Part shown: in pieces, positions 9,401-17,842 of the stretch
How positions within the stretch are numbered: the first letter of the stretch is position 1
Layout: each line of letters begins with the position of its first letter
Assembly (NCBI GenBank): GCA_001939145.1
Contig: LSRX01000070.1
Location: 1,224,465-1,288,464 of the forward strand
Direction of reading: 5' to 3'
Source: Symbiodinium microadriaticum
Taxonomy: Eukaryota > Sar > Dinophyceae > Suessiales > Symbiodiniaceae
Length of the DNA stretch: 64,000 bases
Notes under the pieces: model-generated
Told to the model about the DNA's origin: nothing
Databases searched by the model: none
The model's input: only the letters and a program-made list of their open reading frames with translations
Position numbers and translations under genes: made by a program

Positions 9401-10572
9401 TTGAGGACTTTAGTCGACCGGTGGGGTTTCACGCTCGCCTGGTGCATAGTGCTGGTTTGTCATCAAATTCGGTTCATGTTCTTTGGGCTGACCCCCCTGT
9501 GCACGACGTCGCACTTTTTGGTGTCCCTTGCAGAACACTCCTGGCCTCATGTGTTTGTGAGCGGGATATGGATGAATGCTCGGGCATTTTCTTCGACTTG
9601 CGACCCATCCATGAAGGACTTCGGTTTGTTTGTCGTGCTTGCAGCCCAATGAACTTGTCGCCTCTTCTACAAGCGTTTGACGCAGGTGCGCCTTTCGGCT
9701 GGCGTTCACAACTGCGGGCCTTAGGCCAAGTCGGAGACCAGCTTCCGGATTTGTGGCCAGGCGCGACGCTAGTTGTCATCTATGTGCCACACGTCGACAC
9801 TGAGGGTCAGTTGTCGCCTGCCGCAGCACCCCCATCATTTCAGGCTGCTTTCCCTGAGGTTGGCGATTCAGGAACGCTTAGATCGGCCACTGCCAACCTG
9901 GGCCACCGAGCTGATAGCCACCCCCTCCCTGTTGCAAGTGCAGCTGAAGGTGATGCTCCATGTGGGGGCCATCGGCCACAGCCGAGTCCTTCGATCGCCG
10001 ACGCTTCGGCACCGTCATCTTCGTGCACCCCAGTTTTTTCTGAGGGCGACGGTGGTGCAGTCAGAGTCCCTGATGACTCTCTTACAGCACGCCACCTGCA
10101 GACCACTTCCGAGGAAGATAGTCTACAGCCCTTTCCCTTCCTGCTCTTCTCTGTTGAATACCAACCGGAGGGACTTCTGCTTGGGCTCTTTCCCCCTTTC
10201 ACTTGGACTGCTGCTCTGGCTGCGATTGAGCAGCGTCGAGCTCCTGCCGACCACAGAAGGACGCCCAGGATCATCGTAGTCCACCCGCAGCCGCCGAGCA
10301 TGCCTGCGGTGCTTTTAGCACTTCCCAGTTGGCCGACGGAGTTAATGACGATCTTCTTTGATTGTCACGTGCCGACCAGACGCGTCTTTGCCGAGACTGT
10401 TCCACGGTTTCTTAGCCGTGGGGACGTGCTCATCATAGCCAAAGTTGACGCGTTGACCCCCTGCCACGTCTTCCATCGTGACGTTGGCCGATCCCTGAAG
10501 GCTACTGGATATATCCAAGCGAAGGTGATTGGATCGGGATCTATCCTGAGGGGGGCCAGCCCGGGCCGCTAA
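6304..10572 (+). CDS. ORF2 segment 2 of element 1: modules A1, C2-B2-A2, C3-B3-A3, C4-B4
   Basis: A 1422-codon frame; true coding in this frame is about 6365-10490. I see no known catalytic motif. Three module types recur. A has a (F/L)D.RP core and an aP.GW patch (about residues 102-165, 582-657, 1091-1162). C has a Y.PE...L...P start and an AI or LVDEL helix (335-395, 844-900, 1281-1333). B has LA.P.W, then a D near GR.FA, then an often VYVG-like strand with PLP (395-475, 901-989, 1334-1395). An Arg/Ser/Thr-rich linker follows A1 and a Ser/Asp-Pro linker follows A2. Residues 747-790 are strongly hydrophobic and could cross a membrane. Near 10490 homology leaves this frame: the B4 end (PIPEG...) reads in the frame of the next segment. 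Confidence 0.85.
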   Translation: MPSPYGTLTCGLRAPASHPKEYGLRALLLHSTGKYVLDNFSDDDWANLNNVARIVGAPLAELSVEPASQEELFPYVYRGKRIRCVLAITPKPPPRSAFGNPLSYVLFIDSRPVGFDVNFLCLDQGHIQCDQLMQHLQQPPPYGWLLVVRGGQKRGQGYDFVHGEVLTLALARLCPHCEENPESEEGFSPDEEEAFDGSSSERNARTRTRSRTPGRGPSPKAEPDASSDHSYQGFDSKVHKANAVCDLSPLHEVLSVSLCHTLATDLLHIVPRLSFRVPSYEMHRISLSERVYRYGRPALPPLRDIGDRSPERLPRPDFETDPPAFMPAQPVITIRGLFVILVERYRPEVVPLDLRLPVDIASVREAIQEVRLPLCKLRFPYLFPMPYQPCEQFAVFLAAPSWTKDEVEVAFDCRGIGGMLHSKCVPMLLSFQQLREAAGVVPWLPVEVWVEPFHEPVPQNRILRTYAGSLIVFRRIGQGCPVLYQLSDMIRRVAGWDQLADLPFSFESAVWILADEGPFRFLIDPLHGGLRRQDVAQALDYDPARILLVPPEPPIRDFSQTGLCTSAAIIVSQTIPSLRGPRYGPCVVFLDQRPLLADLSWMVCPDGLFHLSEFVEALPRRCPPGFQVTVWGAFPIDRTDRYRVADGTRLIFTFELNQPSPQGRGIAGDSSDSESLGSRHSLMSDSDSDASLYTATPPHGPPAGPPPPAPVHRGTGASCCFTARIVLHGLLAVHPVAATQIRDQQALIAWAPCLAALPVLFLQALLASFSVTWLPFWSLHLCYYVCRLLCDLTFEGTGLGTAYQALREIMRQMALPWLLDPLHTFVPAIQGADDTDPLLQSVMLRVSCVILKPDYTPDAIATELVLPCVLDELVDELQALRSTPAFLMFPHLLHVNPLPIHGLAVFLAFPRWHPIATVICLNTASIDGRIFATYAPDRLTTDDLLWLADLPPQADYVVYVGGDDQPLPAGIQVHVAPGDQVVFVEYEGASLPDMTLPVMLLRPDLWQHPGDFPVSRVREAYCLALGEHHVLHIEDFSRPVGFHARLVHSAGLSSNSVHVLWADPPVHDVALFGVPCRTLLASCVCERDMDECSGIFFDLRPIHEGLRFVCRACSPMNLSPLLQAFDAGAPFGWRSQLRALGQVGDQLPDLWPGATLVVIYVPHVDTEGQLSPAAAPPSFQAAFPEVGDSGTLRSATANLGHRADSHPLPVASAAEGDAPCGGHRPQPSPSIADASAPSSSCTPVFSEGDGGAVRVPDDSLTARHLQTTSEEDSLQPFPFLLFSVEYQPEGLLLGLFPPFTWTAALAAIEQRRAPADHRRTPRIIVVHPQPPSMPAVLLALPSWPTELMTIFFDCHVPTRRVFAETVPRFLSRGDVLIIAKVDALTPCHVFHRDVGRSLKATGYIQAKVIGSGSILRGASPGR

Positions 10573-10601
10573 CTACTCTGCGTCAACACCTGCGGGGCGA
10601 A

Positions 10602-13118
10602 GTGCCCACCATCCCTACGGCCGACGTCTTTTGGGATTCGGATATAGCGTGGGTGCTGTCGGATGGCCCCCAGGTTGCTGCCCCCATTCCAGAGGATAGC
10701 TTTGCAATTAACAGCGCCCAAGCCGCTGACCTCCTAGGTCTTAGACCAGGACGGTTCGTTTTGGTCCCTGCAGTCCCAGAACTCACGGATCATTCCCACC
10801 GTGGGGTCCCCTCCAGGCGAGTCCTTTTAGCCAAGCAAACGGACGACAGCGATGAAGAGGGTATTCGTGACGCAGAACCGGTCCCATACATTTTGGATCT
10901 CAGGCCGGTCCAGTTACATCTATGCCAGGCAGCAGCGCCTGACGGCGTCGTTGATGTTGCTGAGGTCTGCCGGCGGCTTGCGATCCGCTGCCCAAGGGGA
11001 TTTCATGTCCGGCTTTACGGCGGCGCTTTTGACGCTGATGCAGGGAATCACAGCCGGCGAGTTCAGGCAGGTGACACTCTCACTGTCGAGTACCACCCTG
11101 ACTATGTCAGAGATACTGTTTCCCAGTTCGAGCCTGGCACCTACTCATTAGGCACCTCTGCAGCCATTGGTCAAGGCTATTCGCCTCTGCCGCCGACGGG
11201 GTCTGCCTCTTCTACCCATTCGGGTAGTGCTGATGCCGGCACTGGAGGTTCAGCGACCCGTGGCCGCGGTCCAGCCGGGCGCGCACAAGGGCCTCAGCGA
11301 TCTGATACATCTGCGGGAGCGCGTCAAAGCCCAGCTGTTGGCCTTGTAAACATGTGGTGTTTTACCTTCTCCAGTCTGCACGCCATTCCTGATGGCAAGG
11401 TAAACTCCACCTCTGTCTGCCAAGCCCATATGCTGTGCCAGCCGATGCAGGCTTGGTCATGCCGTTTGCATGACGCCTTTCTCGGCACGCGTACCGTTGC
11501 CTTATACCGGACTATAGCTGGTATGTCACCTCAGCTTGCACCCCTAACCTTTCTGGGCACCCTTCCCTTTTCACTTTCCGCCTGGATTTTGATTCTGGTG
11601 TGTGCAGGGCTCGCTGTCGCCCTCTGCTGCCGAGAGCTTGCCTCAGACTTCCTTCTGTCAGTGCTCCTTTGCATCCTGGCAAGGAACAGAGGAGGTGGAT
11701 TCCTGCGTCCACTGCTGCTCATTCTTGCCCTTGGCCGGGCTGGTGTCGCGCTTGGAGTACAGCTCCCGCGCCTCAACCATGCCGATGTGAGCCATGTACC
11801 GGGCAGTTATGCCACATGCGACCCCAGGCTTAGTGCCCAAGCAGATACTCCTGTCAGTTCGGGTCTCCTTCATTTGTGCCCTCCTACTGTGCGGCCATTA
11901 CCCACTCCCTGCCGATCTAGTCGTCATGGTGCCAGGCCAGTTCGGGACAGCTGGAATGATGTACCCAGTGAATTTCCCGAGTGGCCCCTGCGCACACTTC
12001 TGGAAGAGAGTTGTTGGAGCCAAGAGGGGTATCCCCTTTACTTGGCGGCCACCCTGATTGAGACCCTCAACACCCATTTTACGCCATCCCCTACGGTGAG
12101 GCAGACACTGTGCTTGCACGACCTCGTGCCACCCTGTGTAAGCCCCTGCTCCTTGTCAGGCCCCTCACTGAGTGGGCCGAGGGGTTGTGTCTGCACCAGG
12201 CCACTCCCCCTTCCGACTGTTTCAGATGCTTCGGCACACCAAGCTGAGGTGACCATCGGGTGTACTCCCCTGGGTTTCTCCCTGCAGTCCCTTGTCCAAT
12301 TCCTCAGAGCACCGCCACAATTGCTCGACTATGAGGCCTTTTGCCGTGCGTGCCCTGCTGTCGGGACGATTCCTAACCTCCTGTGGCCGGACATCTTCCA
12401 TGACTTTCACCAGTTGGTTCCCGCCAACGGGTTGATTGTTTATACGGATGGATCGTACACACCAGGACCCCCCACCTCGGAGAAAGCGGGATGGGCAGCC
12501 ATTTTTCTTGACCCTAGCCAAGGGACTTTCTCGGCAGCTTTCGGGCCAGTCATTCGGTTATCTGCTGATACCAATGCTCTAATATCTCCATACGTTGCCG
12601 AGTGCTATGCCCTGATGGCTGCTGCTCTAATCGCTACAGTCGCATATCATGACCGGCCGCTTGCTTTCATGTCTGATTGCATTGCGGCAGTCGGCGTCGC
12701 AGAGGGCAAGATGCGTTTCGAATTGGGTGGTTTCGCCCAAGCTGCTGCTTCAGCGCACCACTTGCGCCGACAATTGTGCTCGCGGGATGATGTGTTTCAT
12801 CATGTTCCAGGCCATTGTGGTTTTGCCGGCAATGAGATTGCTGACCGTGCATCCAAGGCAGGTGCGAACCAGGAAATCCTGGCATGCGGTCTTCATCTCG
12901 CCCAGGAAGACGCGGCATTCTGGCTGAGCAGTGGTGCTCCCAAGTTGCCGTGGGTAGCTATGGTCCTGTGCAGTCTCCGAGGTGACCCTGGCTTACCGCC
13001 GATCAATCGTGTGGACCTCGGAAACAATCACGACCATGCACACTTATGCGCTTCTGAGCTGATCCAACCCTTTGTCCCTGAGGGAGCTTTCAACAGTGGC
13101 GATACCACACCCTCATGA
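10602..13118 (+). CDS. ORF2 segment 3 of element 1: module A4, hydrophobic segments, RNase H
   Basis: The open frame actually enters from about 10490 without an ATG; the GTG at 10602 is only a formal start. Module A4 (LDLRP core) is at residues 94-168. Three hydrophobic stretches follow (321-344, 350-360, 366-386). RNase H type I is at about 613-755 with its catalytic set: TDGS (Asp), AECYAL (Glu), SDC (Asp) and HHVPGHCGFAGNEIADRA (His and Asp). RNase H would remove element RNA from RNA/DNA hybrids during reverse transcription. In I-clade LINEs this domain lies C-terminal to the reverse transcriptase; here it ends the preceding ORF. The stop TGA (13116-13118) overlaps the ORF3 start as ATGA, which suggests coupled translation. 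Confidence 0.9.
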   Translation: MPTIPTADVFWDSDIAWVLSDGPQVAAPIPEDSFAINSAQAADLLGLRPGRFVLVPAVPELTDHSHRGVPSRRVLLAKQTDDSDEEGIRDAEPVPYILDLRPVQLHLCQAAAPDGVVDVAEVCRRLAIRCPRGFHVRLYGGAFDADAGNHSRRVQAGDTLTVEYHPDYVRDTVSQFEPGTYSLGTSAAIGQGYSPLPPTGSASSTHSGSADAGTGGSATRGRGPAGRAQGPQRSDTSAGARQSPAVGLVNMWCFTFSSLHAIPDGKVNSTSVCQAHMLCQPMQAWSCRLHDAFLGTRTVALYRTIAGMSPQLAPLTFLGTLPFSLSAWILILVCAGLAVALCCRELASDFLLSVLLCILARNRGGGFLRPLLLILALGRAGVALGVQLPRLNHADVSHVPGSYATCDPRLSAQADTPVSSGLLHLCPPTVRPLPTPCRSSRHGARPVRDSWNDVPSEFPEWPLRTLLEESCWSQEGYPLYLAATLIETLNTHFTPSPTVRQTLCLHDLVPPCVSPCSLSGPSLSGPRGCVCTRPLPLPTVSDASAHQAEVTIGCTPLGFSLQSLVQFLRAPPQLLDYEAFCRACPAVGTIPNLLWPDIFHDFHQLVPANGLIVYTDGSYTPGPPTSEKAGWAAIFLDPSQGTFSAAFGPVIRLSADTNALISPYVAECYALMAAALIATVAYHDRPLAFMSDCIAAVGVAEGKMRFELGGFAQAAASAHHLRRQLCSRDDVFHHVPGHCGFAGNEIADRASKAGANQEILACGLHLAQEDAAFWLSSGAPKLPWVAMVLCSLRGDPGLPPINRVDLGNNHDHAHLCASELIQPFVPEGAFNSGDTTPS

Positions 13119-16100
13119 GAGGGCCCAATCATGAACCTGGCGAGGACATCCAATTCTTTGACTTACGTGCTGCCACTTTCAACGTCTTGTCTCTTGGCAA
13201 GCCCAAGGATGCCCGTCCTGAATTCGAGGTCACACAAGGACTAGCCTACCAGCCTGCCCGTGCAGCGCTTTTAGCTGATCAGCTACTTGCGCACAACATC
13301 CACGTTGCGTTCTTGCAGGAAACGCGTGCAGATGCGGGCTCCACCCGTGTCGGCAGGTACCTTAGGTATGCCTCGGGTGCCGAACGCGGCCAGTTCGGTA
13401 CCGAAATTTGGGTTCGTGAACACCACCAAGTCCTGGGTCCCGCTACCAAGTCTCCAGGAGGCACACTCTTCGATAAAGCCTCCTTTGTCATGGTCTATTC
13501 AGACGTACGCCGTCTTTTCCTCCGCTTCTCCAGTGGTAGACTCTCCCTTCTGCTTGTCGCTTTGCATAGCCCACACCGAGCCACGGAGCAGAGTCTTATT
13601 TCAGGTTGGTGGCAGGAAACACGTACCTTACTTCAGGCCCACGTTAGGCAATCCTGCCTTCTGATCGGAGGTGACTTGAACGCGTCCCTGGGCGGAGTTA
13701 CTTCCACCCATGTCGGTGGCGTTGCTGCGGAAGATGAGGATCTCCCGGGCAGCTGGGTGCACGACATTGCCAAGAAATTTGGCCTTTTCCTGCCAGCCAC
13801 CTTTACAGACTGCCACTCGGGACAGTCTTACACCTACACTCAAAAGAAAGGTGGAGCCCACTGCCGCCCTGACTTCCTGCTCGTGCCCGTTGCGTGGGCC
13901 CATGCACGAGTCGCCTCTTGGTGTGAGCCTGCCATCCAGGCTGGTCACTCCACCCCTGACCACGTGGCGGCTTGTGCTGCGGTGCAGTTCCGCTCCCTTG
14001 CCAAACCTGCGGGGATTAGACACGTCAAGCGCAGAATCAGAGCCGCTGATATTTGCGCACCAGAAAATTATGATGCGATAACACAGGTTTTTCGCAGTGT
14101 TCCACGTGTGCCATGGAGGGTATCTGTGCACGCACATGCTGCGATTCTTACCCAACATGTTCAGGCAGGCCTTCAGCGTGTGACAGGGCCACAAGCTGCC
14201 CGACCGCATCATGCCTATCTGTCCGAGGACACTTGGCAGCTACAGAAGGCCGTGTCCAAACTTCGAAGACAATTCCACCAGCTCAGCCACCGTCTTCACT
14301 GCTGTGATTTGGCTGCTAGCTTCTGTGCCTGGGCGAGAGGCCTGCCCCTTCGAGCTATCTTTTTCTCAAGCTGTCGTTGGCAAGCCCAAGCTGAACGTGC
14401 ACGACAGGCTATGCACCTGGCGCTCACTGAGCAATGTAAGTCGCTTCGCAAAGCCTGCCGACGCGACCGGGATGTGTACATAGGCCAGCTTGCTGAAACA
14501 ATCTCCAAGGCACCGTCCAAAGATGCCTTTGCAGCCTACCATGCTATTTTAGCGCATCGACGGAAAAAAGTTTGTGCACCCGACCCTCTGCCTCAGGTTC
14601 TGGATGCGCAAGGCGAGGTGTGCCCAGATGCGTCTAGCATGCACCGCCGTTGGCGAGAGCATTTCGCAGCATTGGAGGGTGGACAGGACACGACCTTCCG
14701 TCATATTGCTGACCAAGCTACGTCGGACGTGGTTGGCCTGCAGCCTATTCACCCACCTGCCATCTCTGATGTACCGAGCTTCCCAGACTTGTGTCGGGTT
14801 TTGGCAGCGACCAAGGTAGGCAAGGCATCGGGCATGGATTCTATCCCTGCCGAAATTAACCGTGCCTTCACACAAGAGGTTGCTGAGGTGCTCTTTCCGA
14901 TTCTGCTGAAGTTTTTATGGCGCGGGACTGAACCGGTGGGCTACAAAGGTGGGCAAGCCATCATCATGTACAAAGGACGCGGTCAGACTTCTGCATGCGC
15001 CTCCTACCGTTCTATCTTGTTGATGAACACGTGGGCTAAAACCCTGCATCAGGCAGTTAGGCCGCTGATACGCGACGTTTTTGAGCAGTCAGCCCCTGCG
15101 CTCCAATTGGGTGGGCGTAGTGGATGTTCTGTAACCTTTGGTTCTCACATCCTACGGGGACTTTTCAGGTGTGCTCACAGAGACAACACTCCGGCTTTCG
15201 TGCTCTTCGCGGATATTTCCGCAGCTTTTTACAGTGCGTTGGTCCAGTTGGTTGCGCATTCACCTAGCACCACTTCTACTGATGGCCTTCGGATTGCCTT
15301 GCAGGGCCTTTCACTCCCTGGTGATGTCGTTGACGAGTTGCGGACTCTCCTTCAGGAGCCGTCTGCCTTGGCCCAATCCTCTGCCTCGCCGTGGCTGGAA
15401 CGCCTGGCTGCCCACATCGGTGAGCGGAATTGGTTTGTTATAGCCGGGGATACAATACCCATTGCCACGGGCAGGGGCACCAGACCAGGTAGTAGTTGGG
15501 CAGGCGTTCTTTTCGCACTGTTAATGCCCAAAGTTTTGCGCAAGCTTGACGCGCTCCTCTTTGCACATGGGATTGCGCCTGTGCGGCCTACATTTTCTTG
15601 GGACGGCACTCAGTCTTTAGCCCCTTGCATCGGTGATGCTACAGGTATTCCCGTGGATGAGGTAGTATGGGCCGATGACATTGCTTTTCCAAGGCTCTGT
15701 CCGGCGGTCGCGGCCCTCGCGTGCGCTGTTCGTGCCGAAGCCACAGCGCTTACTGAGGCATTTCTGTTCTTCGGTTTCCGGCTGGCCTTTGGCGAACACA
15801 AGACGGCTGCGGTCATTTCGGTGTGTGGGCCTGGCAGTCGAGCTGTGAAACGTTCTCTCTACGCGCACGATGGCTTGCAAGGACAACTACCAATCCTCTT
15901 CGAACATTTGGAGGCTATGAAGTTGCCATTGCCTCCCAAGTACAAACACCTTGGCTTCCTCCAGACTCCCACCGGCTCCATCCTCGAAGAGATCCGCCAC
16001 CGCGCGGCTCTCGCGCGGAGCACATACCACGAGGCCAGACGTAAAGTCTACAAGTCCAAGGCGATCTCACTTGCGCGTAAATCCACCCTTCTTGCCACGA

Positions 16101-17524
16101 CGGTGCTCCCGAAGCTTCTGCAAGGCGCGGGAGCTTGGCCGCCTCTCAATAAGCGTGAGCACCAGGCATATGCGGGGGCTGTATGGGGCTTTTATAGGGG
16201 TATTTTGGGGGTGCACCGTGATATGGACCAACGCATCACGGCTTCCACTTGCTTCTCGCTCCTCCAATTGCCAGATCCAGACACCTTACTCCGCCTCACG
16301 CGCCTTTCTTATCTGGCACAGCTCATTCGATCAGGGCCTGACACGCTCTGGGCAATTGTGCGTGCCGACAGGCCATACGCTGACATGCTGTCAGATGACC
16401 TTGTCTGGCTTTATGCTTGGGTATGGAATACCTGTAGTTTGCCGAACCCTGCTGACCACTGGGATGCGTGGCACTCCTTTATCAAAGCCTTCCCCAACCG
16501 CTTCAAAGGTCTGTGCAAGCGAGCACGTGCCCTCTCTATCAGCCAGCATACGGTCATCGCTGCCTTCGACAATCTGCATTGTGCCTTGGCAGATCTTTCA
16601 GGCTCCCGTGCCCCTGTGCACGGTGCCCTCCAAACGCCGCACACCGAGATCTGCCTGCCCTGCAAGCGCAGTTTCCCCAGCAGAGTCTCATGGGCGGGTC
16701 ATGCGGCCAGGTGCCATGGGTACCGTTCAAGGTCTTTCCTATTGCCTGAGGACCGCATCTGTCGTACATGTGCCAAGGTCTTCGCAACAGTTGGCCGACT
16801 GCGTAGACACTTGACTGCGGCCCCGCGGTGTCTCGCCCGCTGGGGCGTTTTTCAGCCCTCTGCTGCAGCCTCTCGGTACCAGCCGCATGCCATGGCCCCG
16901 CCCACCGTTGTTCCGGGGCACACGGTACCACCGCCCGCCTTTGATTTTTCGCCCACTGTTTCCAGTACACTCCTCGAGGCCTTGAAAGCCTTGTGTGACT
17001 GCACTGAAGACGAGGTCTGGGAGGTTTTGGAAAGCCACATTGAGCCGTTGCAAACACTCAGAGCTACAGTCATGCGCTGGAAAGATGATGGGCCATTTTC
17101 GGCATGGCGCTCTGAAACGGCTGACAATATGTTGCTTTTGTTGGACCCAGAGGTTGTGGCTGAATCCAGGCAACCAGCTACGGACAAGGCAGGTCAACAG
17201 CCGGCGCTGCACCCCACTTGGTCGCAGCTTTGCCGTATCCCGATGACCCACTCGGGTCCATGTGCCAGCAGGTCCCTAGAACCACCACCGCACCACATCC
17301 TGTGCCACTACCAGCATCAGAGCCTGACTGTACGCCAAGCTATTGCTTACGCCACCTGGGTCGAGGCTGCTTGTGATATGTGTGCGAGTTGTGCCGTGCT
17401 TGCTGCGCAGCAGCCGGTGACCATCCACTGCCCTGGACTGCAAACCGCTCTCGGCCCTGCTCTGCACTGGCTGATTGACTGTGGTTTCCTAGTACAGGAG
17501 CATGGATTGTCTTCCATGCCATGA
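13115..17524 (+). CDS. ORF3 of element 1: AP endonuclease / reverse transcriptase / zinc-finger protein
   Basis: 1469 residues in one frame. The N-terminal endonuclease/exonuclease/phosphatase domain has ATFNVLS (residue ~20), LQETR (~66), GGDLNA (~184), RPDFLLV (~252) and a TPDHVA end (~280); it nicks target DNA to prime reverse transcription. The reverse transcriptase (about 570-960) has GKASGMDSIPAE, the YRSILL block, palm LFADISAAF (~697), GTRPGSSWAGVLF, VVWADD (~850; Trp in place of the usual Tyr of YADD) and KYKHLGF. Two Cys/His fingers follow (about 1175-1240; CLPCKRSF...H and CRTCAKVF...H with a Cys last ligand), likely for nucleic-acid binding. No RNase H is present in this ORF. The frame is intact and the catalytic residues are present. 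Confidence 0.95.
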   Translation: MRGPNHEPGEDIQFFDLRAATFNVLSLGKPKDARPEFEVTQGLAYQPARAALLADQLLAHNIHVAFLQETRADAGSTRVGRYLRYASGAERGQFGTEIWVREHHQVLGPATKSPGGTLFDKASFVMVYSDVRRLFLRFSSGRLSLLLVALHSPHRATEQSLISGWWQETRTLLQAHVRQSCLLIGGDLNASLGGVTSTHVGGVAAEDEDLPGSWVHDIAKKFGLFLPATFTDCHSGQSYTYTQKKGGAHCRPDFLLVPVAWAHARVASWCEPAIQAGHSTPDHVAACAAVQFRSLAKPAGIRHVKRRIRAADICAPENYDAITQVFRSVPRVPWRVSVHAHAAILTQHVQAGLQRVTGPQAARPHHAYLSEDTWQLQKAVSKLRRQFHQLSHRLHCCDLAASFCAWARGLPLRAIFFSSCRWQAQAERARQAMHLALTEQCKSLRKACRRDRDVYIGQLAETISKAPSKDAFAAYHAILAHRRKKVCAPDPLPQVLDAQGEVCPDASSMHRRWREHFAALEGGQDTTFRHIADQATSDVVGLQPIHPPAISDVPSFPDLCRVLAATKVGKASGMDSIPAEINRAFTQEVAEVLFPILLKFLWRGTEPVGYKGGQAIIMYKGRGQTSACASYRSILLMNTWAKTLHQAVRPLIRDVFEQSAPALQLGGRSGCSVTFGSHILRGLFRCAHRDNTPAFVLFADISAAFYSALVQLVAHSPSTTSTDGLRIALQGLSLPGDVVDELRTLLQEPSALAQSSASPWLERLAAHIGERNWFVIAGDTIPIATGRGTRPGSSWAGVLFALLMPKVLRKLDALLFAHGIAPVRPTFSWDGTQSLAPCIGDATGIPVDEVVWADDIAFPRLCPAVAALACAVRAEATALTEAFLFFGFRLAFGEHKTAAVISVCGPGSRAVKRSLYAHDGLQGQLPILFEHLEAMKLPLPPKYKHLGFLQTPTGSILEEIRHRAALARSTYHEARRKVYKSKAISLARKSTLLATTVLPKLLQGAGAWPPLNKREHQAYAGAVWGFYRGILGVHRDMDQRITASTCFSLLQLPDPDTLLRLTRLSYLAQLIRSGPDTLWAIVRADRPYADMLSDDLVWLYAWVWNTCSLPNPADHWDAWHSFIKAFPNRFKGLCKRARALSISQHTVIAAFDNLHCALADLSGSRAPVHGALQTPHTEICLPCKRSFPSRVSWAGHAARCHGYRSRSFLLPEDRICRTCAKVFATVGRLRRHLTAAPRCLARWGVFQPSAAASRYQPHAMAPPTVVPGHTVPPPAFDFSPTVSSTLLEALKALCDCTEDEVWEVLESHIEPLQTLRATVMRWKDDGPFSAWRSETADNMLLLLDPEVVAESRQPATDKAGQQPALHPTWSQLCRIPMTHSGPCASRSLEPPPHHILCHYQHQSLTVRQAIAYATWVEAACDMCASCAVLAAQQPVTIHCPGLQTALGPALHWLIDCGFLVQEHGLSSMP

Positions 17525-17606
17525 TGTATCACCCGTTTCACCAGAATTCAAATGCGAGGCGAGCGTCCGGAGAGGACTCTACCGCTTGGGAATGGAAAAA
17601 AAAATG
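17525..17606 (+). other. 3' UTR and A-tail of element 1
   Basis: Only about 80 bases separate the ORF3 stop from the A-run at 17596-17604, followed by TGG and the TAGG tract. The short 3' UTR and A-run are typical of a LINE 3' end made by target-primed reverse transcription. Confidence 0.85.
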
Positions 17607-17725
17607 GTAGGTAGGTAGGTAGGTAGGTAGGTAGGTAGGTAGGTAGGTATGATATATGTGTACACACAATTTATGTGTGTATATCTACATATATATATAT
17701 ATATACATACATCCATACACCTATA
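17607..17725. repeat. (TAGG)n then TA/CATA microsatellite
   Basis: About eleven TAGG units are followed by alternating TATG/ATAC and ATATAT. With the TAGG run at 2902-2916 it brackets element 1. Confidence 0.9.
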
Positions 17726-17746
17726 CATTGACAGAAACCCCGCTAC

Positions 17747-17842
17747 ATGGGGCTTCTGGGCTTCGAGGAAAAGCCACCGCCAGAAGCGCCTGGAGGTCTG
17801 CACTGGAGACCTGGAGATTTCGCACTTTCGGGCTGGGCCGGG
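17747..17842 (+). CDS. exon-like segment
   Basis: From an ATG the frame reads MGLLGFEEKPPPEAPGG and about 15 further residues ending near GWAG, where telomere-like GGGTTCAGGG wording begins. The composition is exon-like. A GTGTCG or GTCGTA donor could follow. Function not recognised; the length is too short to be sure. Confidence 0.3.

Larger units (their letters stand above)
2917..17606 (+). mobile_element. element 1: 14.7 kb non-LTR retrotransposon with modular ORF2
   Basis: The element starts with GGGCTCAGAAG and ends with a nine-base A-run (17596-17604). It is embedded in a TAGG microsatellite. Order on the plus strand: 5' leader (2917-3159), ORF1 coiled-coil protein, a 1.1 kb inter-ORF region with two hairpins, giant ORF2 with tandem modules and RNase H (split into three frames here), then ORF3 with endonuclease, reverse transcriptase and zinc fingers. 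No LTRs are seen, and the AP-type endonuclease plus A-tail identify a LINE-type element. Most LINEs are 4-8 kb, so the size is exceptional and is due to ORF2. RNase H lies upstream of, not downstream of, the reverse transcriptase. At least two frame breaks suggest this copy is inactive or the assembly has indels. Confidence 0.93.

Noticed and set aside
9840-10301. 153-codon minus ORF and other antisense ORFs inside element 1
   Set aside because: Shadows of the plus-strand ORF2/ORF3 frames, with no motif of their own.
2917-17606. LTR retrotransposon or a large DNA virus insertion
   Set aside because: No long terminal repeats, protease or integrase; the AP endonuclease, RT, A-run and target duplication identify a LINE-type element.
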